Notes under the pieces: model-generated
What the model was told of the DNA's origin: nothing
What the model saw: only the letters and a program-made list of their open reading frames with translations
The model's database searches: none
NCBI RefSeq assembly: GCF_024808665.1
Contig: NZ_JANUBZ010000015.1
Span: forward strand, 42,184 to 106,183
Length of the DNA: 64,000 nt
DNA from: Mucilaginibacter empetricola
Lineage (GTDB): Bacteria; Bacteroidota; Bacteroidia; Sphingobacteriales; Sphingobacteriaceae
Direction: 5' to 3'
In this document: positions 35,501 through 43,604 of the stretch, piece by piece
Position numbering within the stretch: the first letter of the stretch is position 1
How the letters are laid out: each line of letters begins with the position of its first letter
Made by a program: the position numbers and the translations under genes

Positions 35501-37517
35501 TACCATGATTGCCGAAGCCAAAGGCAACACCGACGAAGAAACTAAAGTGGTATTAATTGACGTAACCACTCATAAAACGCAAAGAAAATACAGCGGCAGC
35601 AGCACAAATAAAGATAAAGCAGCAGCCTTAAAAGAAGCGATACAGGATGCCTTTAATGATTTTGGTAAAGAGTGCGAATATGGGCGGGGTACGCTGCAAT
35701 ACCGCATCCCGGTAATTAATGCATCTGGCAGTGCAAAAAGCAAACCGGGCATTCGTAAAACCATATTGAACATTTTGGAGGGCGTGGCCGCAGTAGCAGG
35801 TATCGCTGCTTTAATACTCGGAACCATTGGTACCGGTGGTGCATTAGCTGTAGCGTTGGGTGTAGGAGCTTCGGTAATTGGCGCCGGTATGGCTGGGTAT
35901 CATATTTATGATCGTTTGGAGAACCACAAGCTGGAGCCTGATGCCGAGCTGGCGATGGACGTTTTAAATATGCTGGGGCCATTGCTGGTTGGACTAAGTG
36001 CTGCCAGCAAAGCCGCAAAAGGCATTGCTGTGGGTTTAAAAGCGGCCGAAGGCATTTCTGCCGCCAATACTTTTTTAAGGATAGAAAAAGGCATAGCAAT
36101 GGTGCAAAAGTTGGAATTGGTGACCAACTTCTTTGTTATCAATTACAAAACCGCAGCCGATTTAGTGGCTTTGCAGGATGCTGATTTACCACCCGAACAA
36201 AAAGATGCCCTCGAGAAACAGATTATGATAAATGCCATACTATCAAACGTAATGGTAGCCGTAGCTGTACGAAACGAAATGAAGGCAAAAGTAGCGCCAG
36301 ATGAAGCTGCATTGAATGAGATGATCAGCAATGCTGCAAATGAGCAAAAATATAGGCGGCAACTTCAAAAAGACGGCTTGATGGATGCCGAGGGCAACTG
36401 GACAGTACCGGCATTAAAAGAAGCAGCCGCAAAAACCAAAGTAACCGAGCCCGAGAATACCAAAACGCCTAAAGACGAAGAAACAAAGAAACCGGCTGCC
36501 GAAGAAAATATACCGCCGGCGGTAAAAGGCAACGATGAGCCACACATACCCGATGATTATGAGAAAGCCCGTAAAGTAAAGATGAAGGGTCATGCGGAAT
36601 CACCAGATCATCAGCATGAGGTAGAAGCTTATCCCGACGGAACAAGTGGTCGCTGTTCGGGCACCCCGGGGGTTGCCTGTCCGCTCATTACGGTTACATT
36701 TAAAGCCACGCTGGACAAACGTCCGGCTTTAAAAAAGAGGCTCGACGCCAAACTTGCAGAAATAGCAGCCTTTGGCGCAACAGCCCCTAAGCCTAAAATG
36801 GATGAGTTGGGAGAACTTGAACAGCTAATAAGAACCATTGAAGAAACATTTCAAACATCATCGGTACCAAAGGGCTACAAAATAAAAGAGGTAGATTATA
36901 CCGACCATGTGGACTTGCCCGGCATAAACGAAAAAACATTTCTGGAGTACCCCTGGGGCGAAAGGGTTTGGCGCAACAAGGACGGTTCCATATCGCACGA
37001 GGGTATTATTGGCAATTCGGTTGGAAGAAAAGGACTCGAGAAAGAATGGTTTACAGGCACCGATACTGGTTTATCAAATATGGGCAAATATGAAAGAGCG
37101 CACTCTTTCGGCCAGGGCTTCGGCTGGGAAAGTCCATATGGACTTTTTTATGCTCCAAAAACCGTTAATCAAAAACTTCAAAACAATGGCATAGAACAAT
37201 ACATCCGCTTAGTACGCGATAGTTTACCTGCTGGTCATAAAATATTTGTTGAAACAAATACCAATTCCCAGTCAACCACCGCCCGATTGGAGAATATTTC
37301 GTACGAGGCATATGTAATTAAGCCAAACGGCGAAAAAGTTGAAGCCTTCAATTACAGAATAGATATTTCGGGTTCAAGGGATGCTCCGGTTCTTGATGCC
37401 CAGCCAATTCAATTTTCAACTCCTACTGACCCGGGCGACCAAAAATTAATTACAGATCTGAAAGGACTTGATAAACCTGATTGGATCACAAAACCACAAC
37501 ATATCAATGGATTTTGA
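32550..37517 (+). CDS. eCIS cargo candidate 4: giant DUF4157 polymorphic-toxin-like protein
   Basis: 1655 aa, the longest cargo. Leader (residues ~18-50, FFQPKLTINQPNDVYEQEAD), a CxxC motif present twice through a 37-aa tandem duplication, and DUF4157 with HELTHVVQQ (H214). A long charged middle region (300-1060) contains helical and coiled-coil-prone segments. Residues ~1077-1120 are a Gly/Ala-rich hydrophobic hairpin (AALILGTIGTGGALAVALGV) like membrane-inserting parts of translocated toxins. The C-terminal ~180 residues, with YERAHSFGQGFGWESPYG at about 1513-1530 and YAPKTVNQKLQNNGIEQYI, resemble the core of polymorphic toxin type 4 from memory. The stop overlaps the ATPase gene by 11 bp. 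Confidence 0.85.
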   Translation: METQHKAETIKNRGVNAPGNHLPFFQPKLTINQPNDVYEQEADAMADYAISTPDPPAQENAFTKPDAEVVQRKCTHCEDEEKKMLSRKENESAPALDISTPKDARVVQRKCAHCEDEEKKMLSRKENGAAPELDTTMAEKALQIPGEKLHAKDRHFMEQRFGYDFGGVQIHNDTLAHQSSASIQAKAYTSDNHIVYGQGNYQPDTLTGRHLLAHELTHVVQQSNNLQRKLISRAPTVELGEPEIREYFYTKGNIKEDVKFLKQAIEGFTKAVIVQGSILMIYKIDGATPIQLKSFNLKKDIVMMPIYHLLGNDERSYPMVYDLNKSAYDFVGKGVPGTDEQKKKMHDMDEMYTISNWFANPEDKDKFEKSFDGDTIGLIVMPYAGGSGGGASKGEDNKQDDAPPPKPTWADAFEKSMADQIASARKSEPSSEDIPDECKLYYSKNKSKWRSLANQTDTASKTKTQVYLDVAENYKPADVLSDLRQLIRIQKLKSVKDATPDKDAKELSKDELWAVELKLKIEKLIADERKTVSNPFDLPDKIALTGKDDDSNVYLKVIVFTDSVDAGAKQTQMKSGVLPDPLQKGMQAEDVLKVVKTATKQLKGGDIKEESTETKHFDHVKDAYPSNITAKDVRPDGITVTNAHHNFQMDVQIDKKESGLLNQVTIHMRTVFYYWDIYKVDDQLTDEERQGLSQSWKERRDQLTVHFKNSSQLKTKPLVNAEALESYNAQMDNMEIPGDKVDTNANLTRQQIEELKSAGIFYGSRLSITPEADFSFPKQEGDYVVYCRAQLEPGEDTIVRPSESFFAINVQDASKLAKQSVDKPFNEIEDTKKQLAEATTDAEKKRLQDKLNDLTTRQESPLAKRLTSDISSTDDNIRLANKLKDIYLKNTTPTTPFSLILAADKVDGKKMLDMWTMLSLSEPSKPLDQKIDSMIANLTAQRKGYADVQSNLQSFSDDYDQLKPTYTPVVSLISEETGQEYQLITMIAEAKGNTDEETKVVLIDVTTHKTQRKYSGSSTNKDKAAALKEAIQDAFNDFGKECEYGRGTLQYRIPVINASGSAKSKPGIRKTILNILEGVAAVAGIAALILGTIGTGGALAVALGVGASVIGAGMAGYHIYDRLENHKLEPDAELAMDVLNMLGPLLVGLSAASKAAKGIAVGLKAAEGISAANTFLRIEKGIAMVQKLELVTNFFVINYKTAADLVALQDADLPPEQKDALEKQIMINAILSNVMVAVAVRNEMKAKVAPDEAALNEMISNAANEQKYRRQLQKDGLMDAEGNWTVPALKEAAAKTKVTEPENTKTPKDEETKKPAAEENIPPAVKGNDEPHIPDDYEKARKVKMKGHAESPDHQHEVEAYPDGTSGRCSGTPGVACPLITVTFKATLDKRPALKKRLDAKLAEIAAFGATAPKPKMDELGELEQLIRTIEETFQTSSVPKGYKIKEVDYTDHVDLPGINEKTFLEYPWGERVWRNKDGSISHEGIIGNSVGRKGLEKEWFTGTDTGLSNMGKYERAHSFGQGFGWESPYGLFYAPKTVNQKLQNNGIEQYIRLVRDSLPAGHKIFVETNTNSQSTTARLENISYEAYVIKPNGEKVEAFNYRIDISGSRDAPVLDAQPIQFSTPTDPGDQKLITDLKGLDKPDWITKPQHINGF
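32751..32972 (+). repeat. 111-bp tandem duplication of the CxxC segment in cargo 4
   Basis: The stretch encoding VVQRKCTHCEDEEKKMLSRK is present twice, 111 bp (37 aa) apart (first GTTCAACGC at 32757, second at 32868), with few differences. The other three cargo proteins have a single equivalent (RKCQACEEE). A recent in-frame duplication is the simplest explanation. Confidence 0.85.
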
Positions 37518-38901
37518 AAGAGATAAACAATTACCGGCCCAATTAAACGGAGAACACACAGCGCAGGTTAGTTTATTAACAACCCATGTTGCCTACCTGG
37601 ATACGTTTATACGTACCAGTATGGAGCATTTCGGCCAAAAAAAAGCTTCACCCGACGAAACGCCCCTTTGGCTAACAGAATGGAATAATGACAACGAATG
37701 GGATAACTCTTTTTATTCGCAATTTTTGAGGGATAACCAGCTATCATCCCTTGAAACTATTGTGTTGATGCTGGCTACCGTTCCGCATATTTTACCTGGT
37801 TTTTTTGATAATATTATTAAAGAAGTTTTACCGGCGGGCGGTGATTTTCCGGAGTTTGGCGGCGTTAGATTAAATAACCACCGCGGCATGCTGCCAACAG
37901 TTGAAACAGCGCTGTATATTTTGGCCGGCCATGAGCTAAAAGCCAGAATATTTATCCAAAAAATTCTTTTCGGAGGTGTCCTCTTTAAAAAAAACATATT
38001 ATCACTCGAAACGGTGAGGGATGGCGAACCATTGATGAGTGGCAGGATAATAATTGATCAGGATTTTATTGACCGCCTGCTTACGGGTACAGAAACTCCA
38101 CCCAAATTCAGCCCAAGCTTCCCAGCAAAAAAAATCTCAACAGAAATGACCTGGGATGACCTGATTTTGAACTATCACACGCAAAATCAAATTAACGATA
38201 TCGCCATTTGGGTAAAACATAATGACACCTTAATGCTGGACGAAAACCTTAAACGCAAAATAAAACCTGGTTATAAGGCGCTTTTTCACGGTCCTTCGGG
38301 CACGGGTAAAACGCTTACGGCTTCATTATTGGGTAAGTATTTAGATAAGGATGTTTACCGGATCGACTTGTCGCAAGTAGTGAGCAAATACATTGGCGAA
38401 ACAGAAAAAAACCTCGAAACTATTTTCACCAAAGCCGAAAATAAAAACTGGATATTATTTTTTGACGAAGCCGACGCCCTGTTTGGCAAACGCACCAATG
38501 TTCAAAGCTCACACGATAGATATGCCAACCAGGAAGTGAGCTATTTATTACAACGTGTTGAAGACTACCATGGCCTGGTTATACTGGCTACCAATTTAAA
38601 AAGCAATATCGACGAAGCTTTTTTGCGGCGTTTTCAAACAGTAGTCCATTTTTCAATCCCTAATGCTGATGAACGCTTTAAGTTATGGGAAAAATCAATA
38701 CCTGCAGCCTATAGCCTTGAACCCGGCATTGATTTGCGGGCCATTGCTGCCAAATACGAGTTAAACGGTGCCGCCATACTTAACATTATACACTATGCGG
38801 CACTGCAAACCATATCAAAAAATGACCAGTATTTGCGTTTGGCTGATATTATTGAGGCGATGCGAAAAGAGTACCGGAAAGAAGAACGAACAATGAATTA
38901 A
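37507..38901 (+). CDS. eCIS AAA+ ATPase (Pvc15/Afp15-like)
   Basis: 464 aa from the ATG at 37507, overlapping the cargo 4 gene by 11 bp; the longer frame from 37468 lies inside that gene. The C-terminal half is a classic AAA+ domain: Walker A FHGPSGTGKTLTASLLGKY (GPSGTGKT starts at residue 262), Walker B WILFFDEADALFGKR (~315-325), sensor NLKSNIDEAFLRRFQ with the Arg finger pair. The N-terminal half is the family-specific domain. Pvc15 is required for PVC particle function and may load cargo or aid assembly. Coupling of its translation to the last cargo gene supports a joint role in loading. Confidence 0.93.
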   Translation: MDFERDKQLPAQLNGEHTAQVSLLTTHVAYLDTFIRTSMEHFGQKKASPDETPLWLTEWNNDNEWDNSFYSQFLRDNQLSSLETIVLMLATVPHILPGFFDNIIKEVLPAGGDFPEFGGVRLNNHRGMLPTVETALYILAGHELKARIFIQKILFGGVLFKKNILSLETVRDGEPLMSGRIIIDQDFIDRLLTGTETPPKFSPSFPAKKISTEMTWDDLILNYHTQNQINDIAIWVKHNDTLMLDENLKRKIKPGYKALFHGPSGTGKTLTASLLGKYLDKDVYRIDLSQVVSKYIGETEKNLETIFTKAENKNWILFFDEADALFGKRTNVQSSHDRYANQEVSYLLQRVEDYHGLVILATNLKSNIDEAFLRRFQTVVHFSIPNADERFKLWEKSIPAAYSLEPGIDLRAIAAKYELNGAAILNIIHYAALQTISKNDQYLRLADIIEAMRKEYRKEERTMN

Positions 38902-38916
38902 TCAAACAAACCAAAC

Positions 38917-38924
38917 AAGGAGGA
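38917..38924 (+). promoter_or_regulatory. Strong Shine-Dalgarno site of the amidase gene
   Basis: AAGGAGGA lies 8 nt before the ATG at 38933. Strong SD sequences are rare in Bacteroidota genes, and the neighbouring eCIS genes mostly lack them, so this site fixes the start and hints at high translation of the amidase. Confidence 0.7.
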
Positions 38925-38932
38925 CCACTATA

Positions 38933-39745
38933 ATGGCATTAGCTCAATTCTACATTTATTCGCCGCCCGATTTTCAGAAATACCTGATGAGCTCGCAGTT
39001 TACCAGGGAAATAACCATGATACAAAATCACCACACCTGGAGCCCGGCTTATAAAGACGTAACCACCAGCCAGGGTGAAATGTACTGGCTGGAAGCCATG
39101 CGCAGCTACCATATTCATGACAGAGGATGGAGCGATATTGGTCAAAACATCACCACCTTTCCATCCGGCAATATTGGTTTATGCCGTCCTATTGATATTA
39201 CCCCCGCCGGTATTTTTGGCGCCAACCACGGAGCCATATGTATTGAAAACCTGGGCAATTTTGACGCTGGCAACGATATAATGACGCCATCGCACAAAGA
39301 AACCATCACTTTTTTAAATGCATTGCTTTGCTCAAAATTCAACTTGCAGCCGGTTAAAGAGCAGGTGGTTTATCATCATTGGTTCGATCAAACAGGCAAG
39401 CCCTTCAGCGATGATAAAATAAACCATAACCAGGTAGGCAACGAACAAAAAACCTGCCCGGGTACCGCTTTCTTTGGCACCAATACCATCACCTCGGCAG
39501 TCGAGAATTTTTATCCGCTTATAGCCGATAAGTTAACAACATTGCAGGGACAGGCGCCGCCGGCATCACCAACCAAAACAGTAAAAGCCAGCGAGCTAAA
39601 TGTACGCAGTGGGCCCGGTTTGTCGTTCAGCGTTTTAAGAACACTTACCAGCGGTACGCAGGTAACGGTATATTCCGTTTTTAACGGCTGGAGCAAAATA
39701 AGCAATACGGCAGCCGAATGGGTTTTTAGTTCTTTATTATCATAA
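38933..39745 (+). CDS. N-acetylmuramoyl-L-alanine amidase (PGRP-type) with C-terminal SH3
   Basis: 270 aa. Residues ~25-200 form an amidase_2/PGRP domain: zinc ligands are H33/H34 in IQNHHTWSP, the His of VVYHHWFDQ and the Cys of KTCPGTAFF; GAICIENLGNFD is the conserved central strand. It cleaves the bond between muramic acid and L-alanine of peptidoglycan. The last ~55 residues are a bacterial SH3 domain (ASELNVRSGPGLSFSVLRTL, then GWSKI) that binds cell wall. No signal peptide, so it acts in the cytoplasm unless released by lysis or carried by the particle. As part of the eCIS block it could help release particles or weaken envelopes; this is inference. Confidence 0.9.
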   Translation: MALAQFYIYSPPDFQKYLMSSQFTREITMIQNHHTWSPAYKDVTTSQGEMYWLEAMRSYHIHDRGWSDIGQNITTFPSGNIGLCRPIDITPAGIFGANHGAICIENLGNFDAGNDIMTPSHKETITFLNALLCSKFNLQPVKEQVVYHHWFDQTGKPFSDDKINHNQVGNEQKTCPGTAFFGTNTITSAVENFYPLIADKLTTLQGQAPPASPTKTVKASELNVRSGPGLSFSVLRTLTSGTQVTVYSVFNGWSKISNTAAEWVFSSLLS

Positions 39746-39775
39746 ACCAATACCAAACCTTAAAAAATAGAAATC

Positions 39776-41188
39776 ATGATCTCATTTATCAAAGCAAAAA
39801 TCTGGAGCGGAGCAGGATGGTTACTGGCGCTATGCCTTATACTTATCTCTGTAACCATTATTTACTTTTTGTTGCACAGCAAGTACAAAGGCACCGACCA
39901 CAAAAAACTAGATAGCATTCAGCTAGCCAACCTCGACAATATATTTGCAGGCTATCCTGATATCACCACTACGGCAGGTTCAAAAAGCGATAGTGTAAAA
40001 ATACAGCGCCAAAAGCGCAATCAGCTGATATTTGTTTTCCTGAAAACCGAATATAATAACCAGGTAGACAGTTCTTGCTTAAAAGATTTGAACCAGCTTT
40101 TACTGGGACTTGGTAATAAAGATGCCAAACTATACCTTACGGGAAAGGAGATTATTGTAAAAGATTTTTTTTGGTTTACCGGCGAACTTACTTACCTCGA
40201 AGTTATTTTATGGGCGCTTATTGGGGTACTGGTTAGTTTAATTTATTATGTGAGCCTGGCAAATGTGCAGGCCTTAAAACAGGCAGGCGATGCCGATACC
40301 GGGCCGTTTGATACTTCGGAGATTTCTGTTCAGGTTGCAAAAATGTTTTATGCGCCGGTATGCGCTTTGGTATTGGTGCTGGGCTATAACTTACTCAACT
40401 CTGATAGTAAGATGACGGATATAACCATTGGCAAAGGACTCCTGTTATTTGCCTTTATCTGTGGTTTCTTTTCGGGTAGGGTAATTAAATTTATCGACAG
40501 ATTGAAGGACCTGGTTCTGCCAATTTCCGACTCAACCAGCAGCACAACAACCACCCCAACTACTAGCACTGATGCATCAACCACAAACACCGATACTACC
40601 GAAACGCCCACTGCTGATACAAACAATACAACGGAATCAATCGCTACAAATAATACCGGCAACACAACCGGAACTGCCGCAACCACCACAGTTGCCGAAG
40701 CCGTAGGAGCCATTGAAAATGCAGCGCCTGCAATTGCAACTAACACTATTGAAGCGGTTGCGCCAACTACCGTTGCTGAAGCAGTGGGCGATATTGAAAA
40801 TGCAGTTGGAATAACTAATACAACCACAGCTGCGGAGCCTGCAGTTACAGATGTCGATGTTACCGTTAACCTGCAACTGGCGCCAGCCGTGGCACAATCG
40901 CCCGATGGGCCGGATATTGTGGAAGCTGGGTTTAACAATGCCAAAGTAAGCCTACAGTCGGCGGATGGGAATGATGTAATAACGCTCAGTCCTCCAACTG
41001 CTGATGAGGGCGGTACCTTTACCACCAAACAATTGCCTTTTGGCGATTACACCGTAACTGCAGAAATGGCTTACAAAAACACCACCACAAATACTATCAT
41101 CAATCTATCTGCCAGCCAAACCATTACGGTTAATGCAGACAGCCACACGTTTGATGTACCTTTAAATATAAGCCCTGTTACAGGATAA
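39776..41188 (+). CDS. Multi-pass membrane protein closing the eCIS block
   Basis: 470 aa. Hydrophobic segments: residues ~14-35 (WLLALCLILISVTIIYFLLH), ~140-160 (LEVILWALIGVLVSLIYYVS), ~185-203 (YAPVCALVLVLGYNLL) and ~217-235 (GLLLFAFICGFFSGRV). A Thr/Asn/Asp-rich linker (residues ~243-360) includes an imperfect duplication of TTVAEAVGxIENA. The C-terminal ~110 residues are a beta-rich domain of transthyretin/carboxypeptidase-regulatory type (FTTKQLPFGDYTVTAEM). No family assigned. Its place after the ATPase and amidase suggests an envelope partner, for example an anchor as proposed for membrane-attached CIS; this is inference. Confidence 0.75.
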   Translation: MISFIKAKIWSGAGWLLALCLILISVTIIYFLLHSKYKGTDHKKLDSIQLANLDNIFAGYPDITTTAGSKSDSVKIQRQKRNQLIFVFLKTEYNNQVDSSCLKDLNQLLLGLGNKDAKLYLTGKEIIVKDFFWFTGELTYLEVILWALIGVLVSLIYYVSLANVQALKQAGDADTGPFDTSEISVQVAKMFYAPVCALVLVLGYNLLNSDSKMTDITIGKGLLLFAFICGFFSGRVIKFIDRLKDLVLPISDSTSSTTTTPTTSTDASTTNTDTTETPTADTNNTTESIATNNTGNTTGTAATTTVAEAVGAIENAAPAIATNTIEAVAPTTVAEAVGDIENAVGITNTTTAAEPAVTDVDVTVNLQLAPAVAQSPDGPDIVEAGFNNAKVSLQSADGNDVITLSPPTADEGGTFTTKQLPFGDYTVTAEMAYKNTTTNTIINLSASQTITVNADSHTFDVPLNISPVTG

Positions 41189-41212
41189 AAATGTAGCAAA
41201 ATGGCTAAACAA

Positions 41213-41243
41213 AACAGGCTTTCCGTATTTGGGAAAGCCTGTT
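41213..41243. terminator. Bidirectional intrinsic terminator
   Basis: Perfect 12-bp stem AACAGGCTTTCC / GGAAAGCCTGTT with a 7-nt loop, followed by TTTTTATTT on the plus strand and by TTTGTTT-like sequence on the minus strand. It lies between the convergent ends of the membrane protein gene and the S9 peptidase gene and closes the eCIS block. Confidence 0.85.
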
Positions 41244-41261
41244 TTTTATTTGGGGTTGATA

Positions 41262-43604
41262 TTATTTTGCGACGTTACGCGGATCAGGTTTTGATTTGAG
41301 CAGATATTCTTTTGGTGGATCTACTCCTAATAAGTTCTTCACAAAATAATCCCAGCGACGGCGCATCATGTACGATGAAAACGGACCGTAACCATGTGGG
41401 CTGTTAGGGAATATCACCAAATCATAATCCTTATTAGCCTTTTCTAAAGCCTGAACAACCAGTAAGGTGTTTTCGGGCGGTACGTTGTTATCCATCATGC
41501 CGTGTGCCAGCATCAGTTTACCTTTTAGGTTTTTGGCATAATTTTCATTAGCCTGTGCTTCGTAATTACTGTTTGCGGCTAAACCATCGTAGCGTTCGCC
41601 CCAGTCGTCCTCATAATTACGGTTATCATGATTGCCTGATTCTGATATACCAACCTTAAAAAAATCAGGGAAACGGAACATAGCAGCAGCAGTAGCAAAA
41701 CCACCACCAGAATGGCCCCAAATACCAACACGCGTGGTATCAATATAAGCATATTTTGCAGCAAGCTGGCGTATGCCCGCAATCTGATCGGGCAGGGTAT
41801 TTTCGGCCATGTTTCCGTAGCTCATATCATGAAAACTCTTTGAACGTAGCGGGTTGCTGGTACCTTCAATGGCTACTACTATAAAGCCCAGTTCGGCAAG
41901 CGCCTGGTTATCGCCTCTTGAGGCAGCAAACGACCAACTGCCAACACTCCCGCCCTGCGGGCCCGGATAGATGTAATCAATAATAGGATATTTTTTATTT
42001 GGATCGAGATGAGTTGGCGTAAACATCAAACCATAAATATCCGTTTTGCCATCGTTGGCTTTAACTGAAAAAGGTGTTACAGGTTTCCATCCGGCGGCAA
42101 TTAAACGGCTGATATCGGTTTTTTCTAAATCAGTAACCAGCTTTCCGTCTGTATTGCGCAAAACAATAACCGGCGCAACATCAGGTTTCGAATAACTATC
42201 GATAAAGTAATTACCCGATGGTGATAGTGTGATATTGTGGTTACCTGCTTCGGGGGTTAGTACGGCAAAATGTTTACCGTCAAATCCAATTTTGCACAAC
42301 TGGCCAAAGTATGGATTTTCAGCCTGGCGCCCATCGGCAATAAAATACAGCATCCGGTTTTTCTCATCTACCTTAAGCAAACGGGTTACAAGCCAATCGC
42401 CTTTGGTAATCTGATTTTTTATTTTGCCGGTTAATGCATCATACAAATAAAGATGCCCAAAATTGTCACGCTCCGAAAACCATATAATTTCATTGGTTTT
42501 AGCCAGATAACGCCAGTTAATACTTCCCCAGCCAGATTCATATTGCGTAGGTACCGTCTCCTCAAAAACTTCACGAACAACTCCTGTTGCAGCATCAGCT
42601 ATCCGCACTTTTTCCTGCTTATGATCGCGCGAGGTGGATACAAAGGCCAGTTTCGATCCATCTTCATTCCAATTAACATCATCAAACGTTCCGCTGCTGG
42701 CAATATCATCGCTCAAAGTAGCACGATGTGGATCGGCGGGTATTTGCAGCCTGATAACTTTAGGCTCATCAACATTAATAATAACCCTTTGTATAGTGGT
42801 AATGGTTGTGTCACCCGGCAGCGGATATTTCCATGCTTTTAAAACAGGCTTACCCACATTGGTGCTTACCAGGTACATATCGCTCACACCACGCTCATCC
42901 TGCTGAAAAGTAGCTATCTTTTTTGAATCAGGTGACCATAAGAGTATCGGTGCATCGGTAGTTTTCCAGCCAGCGTTGTCGGTGGCATAACCAAAATCTT
43001 TTACGCCATCGGTAGTTAGCTGCGTTTGTTTACCTGTTTTAACATCGCGCACCCACAAATTATAATCTTTTATAAAAGCAGCTTTTGCGCCATCGGGCGA
43101 TAATATTTCATTTCCCTTACCTCGCTCACGGCGCCCCATAGTCGCCTCTCCTCCACTTTCATTTACGGGAGTTGCATCTTCTGCGCATTGATAGCTGGCT
43201 AAATCGCATTTCCATTGCTTGCCCGCGGCTTTAAAAACAATCGCTTTGTCATCTGCCGAAAGGCTAAAGGTTTCGAATGGCAAATGGTTAGCATCATATT
43301 TATTGCCTGTAGCTGTTGATAAGGCTACAGCTAACTTTTGCTGATCAAAAGCCGCGGCGCGTGTCTTTTTTACTGCATCAACCAAAATAAACTCGCTGCC
43401 CTGGGCAGTTAACGTACGATACCAAAACTTATCGCCCGGCAACCAGTTGGGGCGCACACTGCCATAGTCAATCAATGGTTCAGTGTTATAATTCAAAAAG
43501 CTTTCGGCATGCTCATAATCTTTGGCTGTTAATGAAGTGCCCTGCTGCGCATTTACGGCCAATGCAAATACCATGGGGATTGCCGTAATGAAAAATTTGT
43601 TCAT
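41262..43604 (-). CDS. S9 family dipeptidyl peptidase (DPP IV-like)
   Basis: 780 aa with an N-terminal signal peptide (MNKFFITAIPMVFALAVNAQ, cleavage after NAQ). Residues ~60-490 are the beta-propeller domain of the DPP IV type (SPDGAKAAFIKDYNLWVRDV blocks). The C-terminal alpha/beta hydrolase domain carries the serine GHSGGG (S632), the Asp in MMDNNVPPENT and the His in NSPHGYG. Such enzymes remove N-terminal dipeptides (often X-Pro) from peptides in the periplasm or at the surface. Single-gene unit; its end is shared with the bidirectional terminator. No link to the eCIS is evident. Confidence 0.93.
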   Translation of the reverse strand: MNKFFITAIPMVFALAVNAQQGTSLTAKDYEHAESFLNYNTEPLIDYGSVRPNWLPGDKFWYRTLTAQGSEFILVDAVKKTRAAAFDQQKLAVALSTATGNKYDANHLPFETFSLSADDKAIVFKAAGKQWKCDLASYQCAEDATPVNESGGEATMGRRERGKGNEILSPDGAKAAFIKDYNLWVRDVKTGKQTQLTTDGVKDFGYATDNAGWKTTDAPILLWSPDSKKIATFQQDERGVSDMYLVSTNVGKPVLKAWKYPLPGDTTITTIQRVIINVDEPKVIRLQIPADPHRATLSDDIASSGTFDDVNWNEDGSKLAFVSTSRDHKQEKVRIADAATGVVREVFEETVPTQYESGWGSINWRYLAKTNEIIWFSERDNFGHLYLYDALTGKIKNQITKGDWLVTRLLKVDEKNRMLYFIADGRQAENPYFGQLCKIGFDGKHFAVLTPEAGNHNITLSPSGNYFIDSYSKPDVAPVIVLRNTDGKLVTDLEKTDISRLIAAGWKPVTPFSVKANDGKTDIYGLMFTPTHLDPNKKYPIIDYIYPGPQGGSVGSWSFAASRGDNQALAELGFIVVAIEGTSNPLRSKSFHDMSYGNMAENTLPDQIAGIRQLAAKYAYIDTTRVGIWGHSGGGFATAAAMFRFPDFFKVGISESGNHDNRNYEDDWGERYDGLAANSNYEAQANENYAKNLKGKLMLAHGMMDNNVPPENTLLVVQALEKANKDYDLVIFPNSPHGYGPFSSYMMRRRWDYFVKNLLGVDPPKEYLLKSKPDPRNVAK

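Noticed and set aside
37468..37506. Longer start for the eCIS ATPase
   Set aside because: The extra residues overlap cargo 4; the ATG at 37507 gives the normal N-terminus MDFERDKQ.
40384..41028. 214-aa minus-strand ORF opposite the membrane protein gene
   Set aside because: It is a shadow of the Thr/Ala-rich linker on the plus strand and has no start context or domain.
4978..41188. Prophage or type VI secretion system
   Set aside because: No terminase, portal, capsid or integrase genes are present, and no TssJ/L/M membrane-complex genes. DUF4255, DUF5908, DUF4157 and the Pvc15-type ATPase point to an eCIS instead.
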